Positions 39,701 to 49,508 of a stretch of 64,000 nt of DNA are shown piece after piece. The notes below the pieces were generated by a model. That model was given only the letters and a program-made list of their open reading frames with translations, searched no databases and was not told the origin of the DNA. The DNA is taken from assembly GCA_945876035.1 (NCBI GenBank), contig CAMCMU010000026.1:1-64000 (forward strand). The letters run 5' to 3'. Source of the DNA: Schlesneria paludicola DSM 18645 (GTDB lineage: Bacteria > Planctomycetota > Planctomycetia > Planctomycetales > Planctomycetaceae). Each line of letters starts with the position of its first letter. Position 1 is the stretch's first letter. The position numbers were made by a program, and so were the translations under genes.

Positions 39701-42700
39701 TTGACCCTCGATTTCACCGACAGCACGGATGCGACCTTGGCCAAAAAGTCGACACGCAAATCTTCTGAATCAGGACCGACCGCTGTCAGCCAGGACAATA
39801 CCTTGTTGAGCACTGCGGTGCTAAACTCCGTATCGCTGGCCCCCGACATTGAAGAACAGACTCAGCAAACGGGCCGGTCTGTCTGGGGGCATCTCGCTCG
39901 GCGTCGACCCTCGTTTTTTGAGCGGCGATGGTGGGACGACCGCATTTTGGCCGCCGCCATGGCGGATGAATCGCTGAAGGTGCAAATGTTTCGGTTTGTG
40001 GATGTGCTCCCGCGACTGAGAACGCATCGGGAAGTCACACGCCACTTGCAGGAGTATTTTCTGGAGGTCAAGGAGCATCTGCCGCTGGCCATCGAGATGG
40101 TTCGATTCGGAATCGGCCAACTGTCACCGGAATCTGTGCTGTCTCGTGCACTAGCGTACAATGCTCGAGGCAATGCGGCTCGAATGGCGCGGCGTTTCAT
40201 TGCGGGTTCCAGCACGGAGGAAGTCCTGACCGCGGTGACGGCACTGCGCAAGTCGGGCTTTGCCTTTACGCTCGATCTGCTGGGGGAGGCCGTGATCAGC
40301 GAGCCCGAAGCAGAAGCGTATCAGCAAGAGTACATCCGGTTGATGGAGAGTCTCGCTCCGCGCGTCAATGCGTGGCCTCACAACGAGCAAATTGACTTCG
40401 ATGATATGGGGTCCCTCCCACGCGTGAATGTGTCCATCAAACTCTCGGCCCTCGTCAGTCACTTTCGTCCGGCAGACGCGCAGGGGACCACGGCCGCGGT
40501 CCAAGCCCGTTTGCGACCTTTGCTGCGAGCCGCGCGACAGCACAATGCCTATCTGCACGTGGATATGGAGCAGTTCGCTTATAAGGAACTGACGCTCGAA
40601 ATCTTCAAAAAGACGATGCTCGAGGCTGAATTTCGAGACTGGAGTGATGTTGGCATCGTGATTCAAGCCTATTTGATCGATTCCAATCGGGATCTCGCCG
40701 GGTTGCTCGAATGGTCCAAGCAGCGGGGAACTCCGGTAGGGGTGCGTTTGGTGAAAGGCGCCTACTGGGATTATGAGACCGTCGTCTCCGCAAGTCGGAA
40801 TTGGCCGAGACCGGTGTTCGACAAGAAATGGCAGTCGGACGAAAGCTATGAACGCCTGACGCGAATGCTTCTGGAAAATCGATCCCTGTTGCGTCCGGCT
40901 TTTGGCAGTCACAACCTGCGGAGCCAGTCACATGTCTTAGCCTGTGCCAAGCAACTCAAGATTCCTAATGCGGGATTTGAACTGCAGATGTTGTACGGCA
41001 TGGCCGAAGAACAGGCCCGGGCGTTCTCCGGGTTGGGCTATCGCGTGCGGATTTATACGCCGTTCGGACAACTGATGCCGGGCATGGCTTATCTGGTCAG
41101 GCGATTACTGGAAAATACATCAAACGATTCCTTTCTGAGACACAGTTACAACGACGACGTGAAGATCGAGGACCTGCTCATGAAACCGACCCTTGTTGCT
41201 AGTAAAACACCCACAAAAACGCCACTTCCCCCCCCTGCATTTGTCAATCAGCCAGTCGCAGATTTCAGTCGGCAGGAGGTGCGCGATGCCATGCAAGACG
41301 CGCTCGATAAAGTGGCGGATGAACTGGGGCAAGACTATGCCATCAGCATCGGCGGAAAAGCAATTCATGCCCGGCCCACGATTGTCTCTCGAAATCCCTC
41401 GCACAAGCAGCAGATTGTCGGCCGGATCGCATCCGCGACCCCGGACGACGCAATCGCAGCCATCGATATGGCTCGGCGCGCCTTCCCCTCGTGGTCTCGA
41501 ACCGAGGTCAAGTATCGTGCGGAATATCTCGAACTCATCGCCAGTGGCATCCGTGAAAGTCGTTATGAATTGGCGGCGTGGCAGGTTTACGAGTGTGGCA
41601 AGCCGTGGGTGGAAGCTGATGCGGATGTGTGCGAGGCCATTGATTTCTGTCTCTACTATGCTTGGCAAATACGATTGCTGGACAACCCCTTACGCGTCGA
41701 TTTGCCCGGTGAAGAGAACGTCTATTACTATCGTCCACGGGGTGTTGTGGCGGTGATCGCACCGTGGAACTTCCCGCTGGCAATCCTCACGGGGATGACG
41801 ACGGCCGCCATTGCCGCCGGAAATACGGTGGTGATGAAGCCGGCTGAGCAGTCGTCTGTCGTCGCCGCCAAACTGATGCAGATCATTCACTCGATCGGAC
41901 TGCCCGAGGGTGTGATCAATCTGCTACCCGGCATCGGCGAAGAGGTCGGTCCGGTGCTCGTTGGCAGCCCGGATGTTGACCTGATTGCTTTTACCGGGTC
42001 GCGGCAAGTGGGACTGGCGATTAATGAGAATGCTGCCGCGGCGCATGCTTCCCAACGTGGTGTGAAGCATGTCATTGCGGAGATGGGCGGTAAGAATGCG
42101 ATCATTGTTGATGGCGATGCCGATCTCGATGAAGCTGTCGTGGGAGTGATGCAGAGCGCATTCGGATACGCGGGTCAAAAGTGTTCCGCCTGTTCTCGAG
42201 TCATCATTCTTGCGGAGGCCTATGACGAATTCCTGACTCGATTGGTCAAGGCCGCCAAATCGCTGAACGTCGGTCCTGCGGAACTTCCCTCAACAGATAT
42301 CGGACCGGTGATTGATGAAGCGGCGGTGACCCGGATTCTCAAGTACATTGAACAAGCGGAACTGCAGGGCGGGCGACTGATCTTGGGAAGTCTCGATGCG
42401 CAACTTGCTTCTCAGGGCTATTTCATTGGACCGCATATTTTTGTCGATCTGGCTCCAGATTCCAAATTGGCTCAGGAAGAAGTGTTTGGGCCGGTCTTGG
42501 TCGCTTTTAAAGCGCGTGATCTCACCGAAGCAATTTCCATCGCCAACGATACGGATTATGCCTTGGCCGGTGGAATTTACAGTCGGAGTCCGGCGAATCT
42601 CAAACGAGTCCGTCAGGATTTTTCCGTCGGGAACCTGTATCTCAATCGGCCCATCACGGGGGCCTGTGTTGGCCGCCAACCTTTCGGCGGTTTCAAATTG

Positions 42701-42856
42701 AGCGGTATCGGCAGCAAAGCCGGCGGACCGGACTATCTCAAACACTTTCTGATTCCGATGAGCGTGACAGAAAACACCTTGCGAAGAGGGTTCGCTCCCG
42801 TGGGACACGATGCCGATTGTTCCTTGAACAGCGATACCGCCGCGCCATCACCCTGA
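39701..42856 (+). CDS. putA: Bifunctional proline dehydrogenase / glutamate-semialdehyde dehydrogenase
   Basis: This is a 1051-residue bifunctional enzyme turning proline into glutamate. The FAD-dependent PRODH domain (about 140-500) has VNVSIKLSALVSHF, VRLVKGAYWDYE and the signature YLVRRLLENTSNDSF. The NAD-dependent ALDH domain (about 540-1020) has APWNFPLAIL, the general base in EMGGKN near 793 and the catalytic Cys near 826 in GYAGQKCSACSR. An internal tunnel between the two active sites is known for the family. No DNA-binding ribbon-helix-helix is seen at the N terminus, so it is not the autoregulatory PutA type. The first ~60 residues look disordered and the TTG start is provisional. 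Confidence 0.94.
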   Translation: MTLDFTDSTDATLAKKSTRKSSESGPTAVSQDNTLLSTAVLNSVSLAPDIEEQTQQTGRSVWGHLARRRPSFFERRWWDDRILAAAMADESLKVQMFRFVDVLPRLRTHREVTRHLQEYFLEVKEHLPLAIEMVRFGIGQLSPESVLSRALAYNARGNAARMARRFIAGSSTEEVLTAVTALRKSGFAFTLDLLGEAVISEPEAEAYQQEYIRLMESLAPRVNAWPHNEQIDFDDMGSLPRVNVSIKLSALVSHFRPADAQGTTAAVQARLRPLLRAARQHNAYLHVDMEQFAYKELTLEIFKKTMLEAEFRDWSDVGIVIQAYLIDSNRDLAGLLEWSKQRGTPVGVRLVKGAYWDYETVVSASRNWPRPVFDKKWQSDESYERLTRMLLENRSLLRPAFGSHNLRSQSHVLACAKQLKIPNAGFELQMLYGMAEEQARAFSGLGYRVRIYTPFGQLMPGMAYLVRRLLENTSNDSFLRHSYNDDVKIEDLLMKPTLVASKTPTKTPLPPPAFVNQPVADFSRQEVRDAMQDALDKVADELGQDYAISIGGKAIHARPTIVSRNPSHKQQIVGRIASATPDDAIAAIDMARRAFPSWSRTEVKYRAEYLELIASGIRESRYELAAWQVYECGKPWVEADADVCEAIDFCLYYAWQIRLLDNPLRVDLPGEENVYYYRPRGVVAVIAPWNFPLAILTGMTTAAIAAGNTVVMKPAEQSSVVAAKLMQIIHSIGLPEGVINLLPGIGEEVGPVLVGSPDVDLIAFTGSRQVGLAINENAAAAHASQRGVKHVIAEMGGKNAIIVDGDADLDEAVVGVMQSAFGYAGQKCSACSRVIILAEAYDEFLTRLVKAAKSLNVGPAELPSTDIGPVIDEAAVTRILKYIEQAELQGGRLILGSLDAQLASQGYFIGPHIFVDLAPDSKLAQEEVFGPVLVAFKARDLTEAISIANDTDYALAGGIYSRSPANLKRVRQDFSVGNLYLNRPITGACVGRQPFGGFKLSGIGSKAGGPDYLKHFLIPMSVTENTLRRGFAPVGHDADCSLNSDTAAPSP

Positions 42857-43091
42857 ATGACAATCCCCCGTTGTTCGCGCTGGTGGAGAGAGCCGCCCTC
42901 AGGACGACGCAGGCCCGAACTTTCGCAATAATCGATTGTATCGAAAGATTCGATCATTCTCAGTTTCTCCACCGGTCCTCCGCGGCCAACGTGTTATGCT
43001 CGGCTTGTGGCGGCATCGTGCTGTTCGAAGCCTCATTGCGAAGTAGGGTTTCGACACCTAAATCGTGGTCGTGAATCCGAGGAGTTTGATC

Positions 43092-44639
43092 ATGAACGAC
43101 GAATCGTTGCTGAGCATGCGAAGGCCATTTTCTGTTCGAATTCCCCCTCCCAGCAAGTGGGGATCGGGAGTCTCGGCACTGATCGGTTTCGGGCTCTGTG
43201 TTGTTCTTGGTGGCTGGGCTGTTTATGACCAATTCCTGATCGAGGTTTCGACGGGAAAGATGGCGATTCTGATTCGCAAGACAGGAATTGACCTGAACAA
43301 CAGCGATGAAGTGGCACCGTCAGAAAACCACAAGGGCGTTCAAAAAGAGATCCTTCTCGAAGGACGACACTACCGCAATCCGTATCACTACAGTTGGCAG
43401 ATCGTTTCACAAACGGAGATCGCATCGGAGAACCTCGGCGTCTTGGTCCGGCTGTATGGTGACGAACTTCCGCCCGGGCAGTTTCTCGCCGAGAATGATT
43501 CGCAGAAGGGTGTTGTTTCCGGAGTCAAACTGCCCGGGCGGTATCCGATCAATCCGCACCTGTATACGGTCCTCAGAGTTGATCCGGTGACCATTGATGC
43601 GGGCTTCCAAGGAGTGGTGACGAATCTCTCCGGATCTCTGGCGGATAACCCGAATGTGATTCTTGTTCCGGCTGGAAAGCGGGGTGTGCAGGACCAAACT
43701 CTCCGTGAAGGGACGCATCTGATTAATCCGTTTGAACAGCGAATTTCAAAGGTCGATTGTCGCAGTCAGCGATTCAACCTCGCGGAAAACAAAGAGTTTG
43801 GATTTCCGTCGCAGGACGGTTTCTGGGTCAGCCTCGATGCCATTATCGAGTTTCGAGTTGATCCGCAACGCGTTGCGGAAGTGTATGTGATGTTTAATGA
43901 AGACTTTAATGGCAACGCGATCGCGGAAGAATTGATCAACAAGATCATTCTTCCGAACGCACGAGGTTTTTGTCGTATGGAAGGTTCAAACACTCTGGCC
44001 AAAGATTTTATCGGTGGTCGTGGTGAATTTCAGACGCGGTTTCAGCAGGAACTGGAAATCGAATGCAGCAAAAGTGGTGTCGAAATCGTTCAGGCGTTGA
44101 TCACTCGCATTATCCCCCCTTCTCAGATCGCGACACCGATTCAGGAACGCGAAATCGCCAAGCAGACGGAAAAACAATATCAACAACAAATCCTGCAGCA
44201 GGAATCGGAAAAGCGTCAGCGAGTTCAGGAAGAGACCGTGTTGCAACGACAGGCGTTGGTGGTTGCTGAACAGGACGTCGTGAAAATCACCACGGCTGCC
44301 CTTCGAGAAAGAGAAGTTGCGGAAATCAAGGCGGAAGAACAGCTGGCTGTCGCGAGATTGAAACAGGCTGCCGCCAAGGACAAGGCCGCAGCCGTTCTTT
44401 CGCGAGGTCAAGCGGCCGCCGAAGTGGAGCAGTTCAACAACCAAGCCGAAGCCGCGGGTTGGCAGTCAGCCGTTGCCGCCTTCGGTGGGGACGGAGCGGA
44501 ATACGCCCGCTACGTATTGATCCAGAAGCTGGCGGGGTCTTACCAACAGATGATGGTGAATACGGCCGATAGTCCGCTGATGAAGATTTTCGAAGCCATG
44601 ATTTCGCGTCCTGACCAATCGGAAAAACCGAGCAAGTAA
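43092..44639 (+). CDS. SPFH/band-7 membrane protein, first of a pair
   Basis: The product has 515 residues from the ATG at 43092 (GGAG seven bases upstream). An N-terminal membrane helix at about 25-45 (VSALIGFGLCVVLGGWAVY) is followed by an SPFH domain (about 60-300) containing GFQGVVTNLSG, PFEQRISKVDCRSQRF and SLDAIIEFRVDPQRVAEVY. A long Gln/Glu/Ala-rich coiled coil (about 340-440) comes next, then a small C-terminal region. Such stomatin/flotillin-like proteins oligomerise in membranes. It is followed 101 bp later by a second family member, so the pair probably forms a hetero-oligomer. Confidence 0.88.
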   Translation: MNDESLLSMRRPFSVRIPPPSKWGSGVSALIGFGLCVVLGGWAVYDQFLIEVSTGKMAILIRKTGIDLNNSDEVAPSENHKGVQKEILLEGRHYRNPYHYSWQIVSQTEIASENLGVLVRLYGDELPPGQFLAENDSQKGVVSGVKLPGRYPINPHLYTVLRVDPVTIDAGFQGVVTNLSGSLADNPNVILVPAGKRGVQDQTLREGTHLINPFEQRISKVDCRSQRFNLAENKEFGFPSQDGFWVSLDAIIEFRVDPQRVAEVYVMFNEDFNGNAIAEELINKIILPNARGFCRMEGSNTLAKDFIGGRGEFQTRFQQELEIECSKSGVEIVQALITRIIPPSQIATPIQEREIAKQTEKQYQQQILQQESEKRQRVQEETVLQRQALVVAEQDVVKITTAALREREVAEIKAEEQLAVARLKQAAAKDKAAAVLSRGQAAAEVEQFNNQAEAAGWQSAVAAFGGDGAEYARYVLIQKLAGSYQQMMVNTADSPLMKIFEAMISRPDQSEKPSK

Positions 44640-44740
44640 CTCAGGCCTGGATCGTCAGAAACGAACAGCGGCATCCCCAGCCCGTCCGGGAAACTGCGGA
44701 AAATACTGAAACTCAACAGAAAAAGCAGAGGCGACCTCAG

Positions 44741-46378
44741 ATGAGTCGATCACGAATAAACGCAACCCGTTGCCTCATTGGCCTTGGAATTCTCGTTGTG
44801 GGTTATGGCTTATTCGAGTGGACGGTCAATCGGATCGAGGTTCCCGTCGGTTCTAGTCTGTTGCTTCGGTACAAGGGTCCGCTGCTGTTCGGGTGGCCCC
44901 GTCGGGCCGTGGGTCGCTTTGCTGTCCGAGATCAATCGCGACTGCTGGAGGTCGGTATCCTGGAACACATGCCAGGTCCCGGACGACACTTTTACTGTCC
45001 GGTGTGGTGGGAAACAAAAATTGTTCCCGACAATGAGGTCGGTCCCCGCGAAATTGGTTTTGTCACTAGCAAATTTGGTGAAACGCTGCCTGCCGGTCAG
45101 TACCTCGTAGATGGTGAAATCGGTGACGTCAAACATGCGGGAGTACTTCGCAAAGTCTATGGACCAGGACGCTATCGTGTGAATCCTTATGGCTATGACT
45201 TTCAGGTCGTTCGACAGTTGCAGTCCGAGAAAACTCTGCATGGAAAGCATCATGGTTGGGTCGAGATTCCGACGGGTTATGCGGGGGTCGTGACCAATCT
45301 GACCGACAATAAGTCAACCGGGGCCGTTGTCGGTATTCAGGAAAAGGTATTGCAGCCGGGGATCTATTTGATCAATCCCCGAGAACAGCAGATCGATATT
45401 ATTTTGGTGGGGTACTACGAAAAGAGCCTCTCCACGAATCTGCGGACCGACGACAAAGGTCGGCTGATCTTGGATGACAGCGGTGAGCCGCAAGTGGCCA
45501 GTGACGACAGCGGTACTGCGTTCCCTTCGTCGGACGGTTTCAACATGCACATCGACTTCACCGCGATTTGGGGGGTCATGCCAAATCAGGCGGCGAATGC
45601 CATCAAAAATTTTGGAAACTTAGAAGCGATCGAGTCCAAAATTGTCATTCCACAAATTGAAAGCATCGTCCGCAATCAGGGATCACATTATGGTGCTCCT
45701 CAGTTAATGTCGGGTGATTCACGCGAAGACTTCCAAAAGCAGATCTCCAGTGCCTTCACCACCGCGCTCAAGGAAAAGAACCTGTCGCTTCTGAGCGGCC
45801 TCGTCCGCTATATTTATGTTCCCAATAAAGTGAGAATCCCGATTCAACGGGCGAATCTGGCGAATGAATTGAAACTCACCAGCGAGCAGAAAGAACTGAC
45901 CGCAAAGACAGAAGGAACGTTGCGAGAAGCAGAAAAGAATGTCGATCTTGCGGCGGCAACCGTTCGTGTAGAAACGGAACGCAAACTCGCAAAGTTGACT
46001 GCGGATGCGAGAAAAAGGGCGGCTGAGACCGCTGCGGAAACGCAAAAACGTTTGGCGGAAGTCGATCGAAAGACCGCGGAACTCGATCGCCAAGCCACGA
46101 CTGCCTTGGGCGAAGCAACCGCCGAAGCCCAGAAACTCATGGAACAAGCCAAATCTGGAAAATTCAAACTCGCTGTTGCGGCCTTCGGTAACGCGGCCGC
46201 ATACAGCCAATGGTCATTTGCCAACGGACTCCCGGAAAATGTGAAGTTACAGATGCTCTATGCCGGTCCGGGGACGTTCTGGACGGACCTTAAGGGTTTC
46301 ACAGAAACAATGCTCAGTCGGCAGATCCCGTCGGGTGACGCTCCCCAGTCGAAGACACCCCTTGCCCAAGAAAAATAA
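44741..46378 (+). CDS. SPFH/band-7 membrane protein, second of a pair
   Basis: This is a 545-residue protein with a single N-terminal membrane helix (CLIGLGILVVGYGLFEW). The SPFH domain includes IPTGYAGVVTNLTDN, INPREQQIDIILVGYYEKS and FNMHIDFTAIWGVMPNQA. An Ala/Glu/Lys coiled coil follows (about 370-480; VETERKLAKLTADARKRAAE), then a globular end. It shares architecture but little identity with the preceding gene, so the pair looks like ancient divergence rather than recent duplication. A strong terminator hairpin follows. Confidence 0.88.
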   Translation: MSRSRINATRCLIGLGILVVGYGLFEWTVNRIEVPVGSSLLLRYKGPLLFGWPRRAVGRFAVRDQSRLLEVGILEHMPGPGRHFYCPVWWETKIVPDNEVGPREIGFVTSKFGETLPAGQYLVDGEIGDVKHAGVLRKVYGPGRYRVNPYGYDFQVVRQLQSEKTLHGKHHGWVEIPTGYAGVVTNLTDNKSTGAVVGIQEKVLQPGIYLINPREQQIDIILVGYYEKSLSTNLRTDDKGRLILDDSGEPQVASDDSGTAFPSSDGFNMHIDFTAIWGVMPNQAANAIKNFGNLEAIESKIVIPQIESIVRNQGSHYGAPQLMSGDSREDFQKQISSAFTTALKEKNLSLLSGLVRYIYVPNKVRIPIQRANLANELKLTSEQKELTAKTEGTLREAEKNVDLAAATVRVETERKLAKLTADARKRAAETAAETQKRLAEVDRKTAELDRQATTALGEATAEAQKLMEQAKSGKFKLAVAAFGNAAAYSQWSFANGLPENVKLQMLYAGPGTFWTDLKGFTETMLSRQIPSGDAPQSKTPLAQEK

Positions 46379-46425
46379 TCCTGAGACGACTCGAGGATAA
46401 TGGAATGTGTCAGACTCGCGACGAG

Positions 46426-46457
46426 AAAACACGGCGAACCGGTGTTCGCCGTGTTTT
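46426..46457 (+). terminator. Perfect 14-bp hairpin terminator
   Basis: AAAACACGGCGAAC (46426-46439), a four-base loop and GTTCGCCGTGTTTT (46444-46457) form an uninterrupted 14-bp stem with A-run and T-run flanks, 48 bp after the second SPFH stop. It is a textbook intrinsic terminator and is symmetric, so it could stop transcription in both directions. Confidence 0.9.
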
Positions 46458-46627
46458 CATGAGGGGCCGCCAAGACATCGGCTTTGACAATCTGCATGCC
46501 CTCATTTTCAACGCCACACATTGACTCCGCTTCGGCCTCAGTCATACTTTAGCGGTGATGTTCCGTCTAAAAGTCTCTAGCGTCTCGGTCAGTTCAGTCG
46601 GCGGAATAGGGGTGGGAGCCTCTGGCG

Positions 46628-47980
46628 ATGTTTGGATTTGGAAACTATTCGGCAAAAGATTGTTCAGGATGGAGTCGCAGATCATTTCTGCAATTCGCTG
46701 CCGGTCTACCGATGGCGGGTGGTTTGTTGAATGCCGCGCAGACGGAGCGGACACCGCAAGCCCGGTCGGTAATGTTGATCTGGCTGGTCGGTGGTCCAAG
46801 CCATCTGGACCTGTTTGATCCAAAACCGCATGCACCTTCTGAGTATCGAGGTCCGTTCTCAGCGATCTCTACGCGAACGCCGGGCATGCAGTTTACGGAA
46901 CTGTTGCCACGACTTGCCGCGCGAAGCGATCGCTTTTCTGTTGTCCGGACAAATATCAACTATGACGGTGGCCACCGCGCAGCCGGTTCGATTTCTTGGA
47001 CATGTGGTCGGGCAAACGACGGAGGGGAAAGCGGCAACGGCAAGCCCTCAGGATATCCGCCGAACATCGGTTCCATTATTTCGCGCAATCGTGGTTCCGG
47101 CGACCTTCCGCCGTTTATTTCGCTGTCTCGAGGTCCCGTGGGAGACGGCGACGGGCCGAGTCTGGGTTACGGCGGTGGCGTCTGGGGACCGAACTACGAC
47201 CCGTTTATGGTCAATTGTGCGAAAACAGGCCAGGTATCGATTCCCGAGTTGAAACTGCTGGAAGGATTGAGCCCCGGACGGTTGGACGATCGTCGACGAG
47301 TTCTTGGCGAACTGGACAGGGTCCGCCGCAACCTCGATCGAGGCCGGCTTGAACAATGGGATGGCTTGCATCAGAAAGCTTTTCAACTGCTGCGCGGTGG
47401 TCGGACGTTGGACGCATTCGACCTGTCACGCGAGTCGTCGGCAACACGGACCCGTTATGGCCGAACGTCGTTCGGGCAAAGTTGTCTGCTGGGACGAAGG
47501 TTGGTCGAGGTGGGTGTGCCGTATATTCAAGTCAATTGGAGCCAGTATGCAGAGGTGCTGTATCCGTTCTCCGACTATGGTTGGGACACGCATGCCGACA
47601 ATTTTGGGCTGTTAGCCGACTGGCACGGACCGTTGTTGGATCAGGCGTTTTCGACGCTTCTGGACGATTTGCAGGACCGTGGATTATTGGAGACAACACT
47701 GGTTGTCTGCATGGGCGAATTCGGCCGGACGCCACGGATCAATAACATCGGCTCGCGCGACCACTGGCCCCGTTGTTATTTTTCCGTCTGGGCCGGAGGC
47801 GGTGTCCAGCCCGGACGAGCCATTGGGGAGAGCGACCCGCGAGGGGAATTTCCGCTGACAGAACCGGTGACGCCTGAGATGGTCGGGACGACGATCGTGG
47901 AACTGGCGGGTGTCAACACTCAACGGCGAGCCGAGTTCCGAGTACTCGAAAGAGGACGCGTCATCAATGATCTGCTGTGA
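46628..47980 (+). CDS. DUF1501 exported protein
   Basis: This is a 450-residue protein of the sulfatase-like DUF1501 family. The N terminus RRSFLQFAAGLPMAGGLL is a Tat-type export signal. VMLIWLVGGPSHLDLFDPKP is the family opening, with TRTPGMQFTELLPRLA, HRAAGSISWT and the C-terminal VVCMGEFGRTPRINN and GRDHWP-like SRDHWPRCYF. In planctomycetes these genes usually follow a DUF1549/DUF1553 cytochrome-like gene; that partner is absent here. GGGAG precedes the ATG. Confidence 0.92.
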   Translation: MFGFGNYSAKDCSGWSRRSFLQFAAGLPMAGGLLNAAQTERTPQARSVMLIWLVGGPSHLDLFDPKPHAPSEYRGPFSAISTRTPGMQFTELLPRLAARSDRFSVVRTNINYDGGHRAAGSISWTCGRANDGGESGNGKPSGYPPNIGSIISRNRGSGDLPPFISLSRGPVGDGDGPSLGYGGGVWGPNYDPFMVNCAKTGQVSIPELKLLEGLSPGRLDDRRRVLGELDRVRRNLDRGRLEQWDGLHQKAFQLLRGGRTLDAFDLSRESSATRTRYGRTSFGQSCLLGRRLVEVGVPYIQVNWSQYAEVLYPFSDYGWDTHADNFGLLADWHGPLLDQAFSTLLDDLQDRGLLETTLVVCMGEFGRTPRINNIGSRDHWPRCYFSVWAGGGVQPGRAIGESDPRGEFPLTEPVTPEMVGTTIVELAGVNTQRRAEFRVLERGRVINDLL

Positions 47981-48086
47981 ACAACTGCGGACAAATCGAT
48001 CGAAGATCAACTCCGTGGGTCGGTCAGGGTTCTTCGGTTGTTTTTCACAAACGCAGCGGAATGAGCAATACCATTTCTGCCATCGA

Positions 48087-49004
48087 GTGCGCAATTGTGT
48101 TCGGACGGGTTGTCTGTCCGGACGACAGAGTCTGGTTTACGTAGGCCTGATGATCTTCACCTGTGGTCCCGCGATCGCCACTGAACCGCAGCGACTGACT
48201 CGCGATGGTGCGTTAAAACTGAGCCCTGTTTTCACACACAAAGGGGCGGGCGTCATCTTCTCCATGCATCGCGAGCCAAATCAGGTGTCGTTGATGCAGA
48301 TGCGACTGTCGGATGCAAACCAAGAACGCCTTGACACGTCACTGGTGGCGCACCAGTTCGACGCGGATGTGACCGCTGACGGACGCTACCTGTGCTTTGT
48401 CCTGACTTATACGAGTCCCCAATCGATTCTTGTGATTCGAGATCTCAAGGATGGAACCGAAACCAGATTCATTCCCCAAGAAGCACGGGGGACAGTGCGC
48501 TCGCCGAAAATTTCGCCAGATCAACGAAGCGTTGTGTTGACGCTTTCTGACCCCGGTGGACAACAGATTGCTACCGTGGACATGAAGGGAGCGAGTCTCA
48601 GGCGACTCACGCAAACGGTTGGTACGAATGCTTGGCCCGCAATCTCGCCCGACGGTCGTCACATCGCCTTTAGCTCCAGTCGTGATGGCAATTTTCAAAT
48701 CTATATCATGAACTTGGACGGTAGTGGTGTCCGACAGTTGACCAATCATCCGCTACGAAACATCCGGCCGACTTGGTCGCCGGACGGCCAACGCATTGCG
48801 TTTACTTCGGCCCGTGATGGAAATCTGGAGATCTACGTGGTGCGCTCCGACGGAACGAACCTGCAACGCCTGACCGATCACCCAGAACGCGACGACTTTC
48901 CCGCATGGCATCCTGATGGAAAACGGTTGCTCATCGTTTCCGAACGCGAAGGTGATTCCGATTTATACATCATCGAATCCGATAGCGAGGACGTTGGTCA
49001 ATGA
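48087..49004 (+). CDS. TolB-like PD40 beta-propeller, exported
   Basis: This frame encodes 305 residues from a GTG at 48087, with a signal peptide ending near GPAIATEPQ; a GTG at 47910 inside the DUF1501 gene is an alternative. Repeated WD40-like PD40 blades are evident: ISPDGRHIAFSSSRDGN, WSPDGQRIAFTSARDGN and HPDGKRLLIVSEREGDSD, each followed by an (I/V)Y(I/V)(M/V) strand. TolB-type propellers serve as periplasmic protein-binding scaffolds. It may be cotranscribed with the DUF1501 gene. The start is uncertain. Confidence 0.82.
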   Translation: MRNCVRTGCLSGRQSLVYVGLMIFTCGPAIATEPQRLTRDGALKLSPVFTHKGAGVIFSMHREPNQVSLMQMRLSDANQERLDTSLVAHQFDADVTADGRYLCFVLTYTSPQSILVIRDLKDGTETRFIPQEARGTVRSPKISPDQRSVVLTLSDPGGQQIATVDMKGASLRRLTQTVGTNAWPAISPDGRHIAFSSSRDGNFQIYIMNLDGSGVRQLTNHPLRNIRPTWSPDGQRIAFTSARDGNLEIYVVRSDGTNLQRLTDHPERDDFPAWHPDGKRLLIVSEREGDSDLYIIESDSEDVGQ

Positions 49005-49508
49005 CCTCGTCATGACAGACCATCCCAACCCCCGAAGGGCCTCAAGTAGTCCGCTGCAAAACTGTTCGGCACTCGGTTTGTTGACGGTATAGTGCCTCAC
49101 ATGTCCGTGGTGTATGGCCGGCCGACGAGAAACAAAAAGTCTGCGGGCGACTGGCCGAGCCTCGAATCATCGACTGCCAGATTTCGTCTTGTGAGGTGAT
49201 CAATCCGCGAAACTTTTAGGTCTCCGGCGGGTTTGTTGGTACCGAGTCATGACTTGTGGAACACTGTTTTGAAATCACAGGTTTAATTTTTGTCAGGACG
49301 CACAAAGTTCGGGATAAGAGTCTCGATGTGGGGGTCATCGCCTCCGAAGTTGATGATCTGGGAAATAGGTTTTGAGGAAACTTTAGCGAAAAATCGATAG
49401 GGTTTTTATCAGTGATTCGGTCGCAAAAGAGAATTTCCAGGGACGTTTTGGAACGACGCACGCTCTGAAATCGTCGGTGTTGCGAGTTTTTTAAACAAGG
49501 AAATTTTG
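49005..49508. other. Intergenic stretch before the Gly-Lys protein gene
   Basis: There is no recognisable coding frame. A promoter for the downstream pair is expected; I could not single out a convincing -35/-10 set. Confidence 0.4.
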
